Shown: one piece after another, positions 9,545 through 9,622 of the stretch | Layout: every line of letters starts with the position of its first letter | Numbering within the stretch: the stretch's first letter is position 1 | From: Aromatoleum sp. | Lineage (GTDB): Bacteria > Pseudomonadota > Gammaproteobacteria > Burkholderiales > Casimicrobiaceae | Assembly: GCA_010365205.1 (NCBI GenBank) | Contig: JAAFGU010000076.1 | Span: forward strand, 1-9,622 | Direction of reading: 5' to 3' | Length of the DNA stretch: 9,622 nt | Translations under genes and position numbers: made by a program | Notes under the pieces: model-generated | The model's input: only the letters and a program-made list of their open reading frames with translations | Databases searched by the model: none | Told to the model about the DNA's origin: nothing

Positions 9545-9622
9545 ATGCATTTTCCCCGATTCATCGCAGCGCTCTCGCTGGCGCTCGTTGCCACGGCATT
9601 CGCGCAGGCCGCGCCTGCGCCC
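9545..9622 (+). CDS. Start of an exported protein (truncated by the window edge)
   Basis: Only 26 codons are visible, open to the last base. They encode a typical Sec signal peptide: MHFPRF, a hydrophobic core IAALSLALVATAF, then Ala-Gln-Ala before an Ala/Pro-rich stretch, with likely cleavage around residues 20-22. A perfect TATAAT lies just upstream, and the gene is divergent from the lipoprotein gene. The Shine-Dalgarno sequence is weak. The mature protein lies outside the window, so no family can be assigned. Confidence 0.6.
   Translation, partial: MHFPRFIAALSLALVATAFAQAAPAP

Noticed and set aside
9463..9594. Longer version of the lipoprotein starting at the ATG at 9594
   Set aside because: The extra 43 residues are basic and non-hydrophobic and would bury the signal peptide and lipobox. 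They also overlap the divergent gene at 9545.

Overview
The window is GC-rich DNA, dense in genes, from what looks like a betaproteobacterium. The organism call is an inference. It rests on a small c8/c551-type periplasmic cytochrome, a tandem glycine riboswitch in front of gcvT-gcvH-gcvP, and a secreted protein with a three-repeat C-terminus of a kind I associate with Burkholderiales-like bacteria. No rRNA, tRNA, insertion sequence, CRISPR array, integrase or phage gene is visible.

Layout. Bases 1-276 hold the C-terminal end of a DUF255/YyaL-type protein. Bases 398-715 encode a monohaem cytochrome c with a signal peptide, followed by an intrinsic terminator. Bases 866-1143 form a complete regulatory leader: a sigma70-type promoter, two glycine aptamers in tandem, and a strong intrinsic terminator just before the first gene. 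It controls a four-gene operon on the + strand: gcvT (T-protein), gcvH (H-protein, lipoyl lysine visible), gcvP (fused P-protein, PLP lysine visible) and a DadA-type FAD amino-acid dehydrogenase whose start codon overlaps the gcvP stop by one base. Together the first three genes, with a lipoamide dehydrogenase encoded elsewhere, cleave glycine to CO2, ammonia and a one-carbon unit on tetrahydrofolate. The fourth adds a second amino-acid-oxidising activity to the same transcript.

From 7087 to 9465 the content is accessory. A secreted protein of unknown function on the - strand (7087-8097) faces the operon. A PCu(A)C-like copper chaperone remnant on the + strand (8230-8535) is divergent from it, frameshifted and missing its metal ligands. 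A lipoprotein with two NTF2/SnoaL-like domains lies on the - strand (8536-9465). Bases 9545-9622 hold the first 26 codons of an exported protein running out of the window.

Most of the window is ordinary core metabolism. The points most worth a second look are the DadA-type gene inside the glycine-controlled operon, the decayed copper-chaperone gene, and the two poorly characterised exported proteins. I did not find convincing evidence of a new defence or mobile system here.
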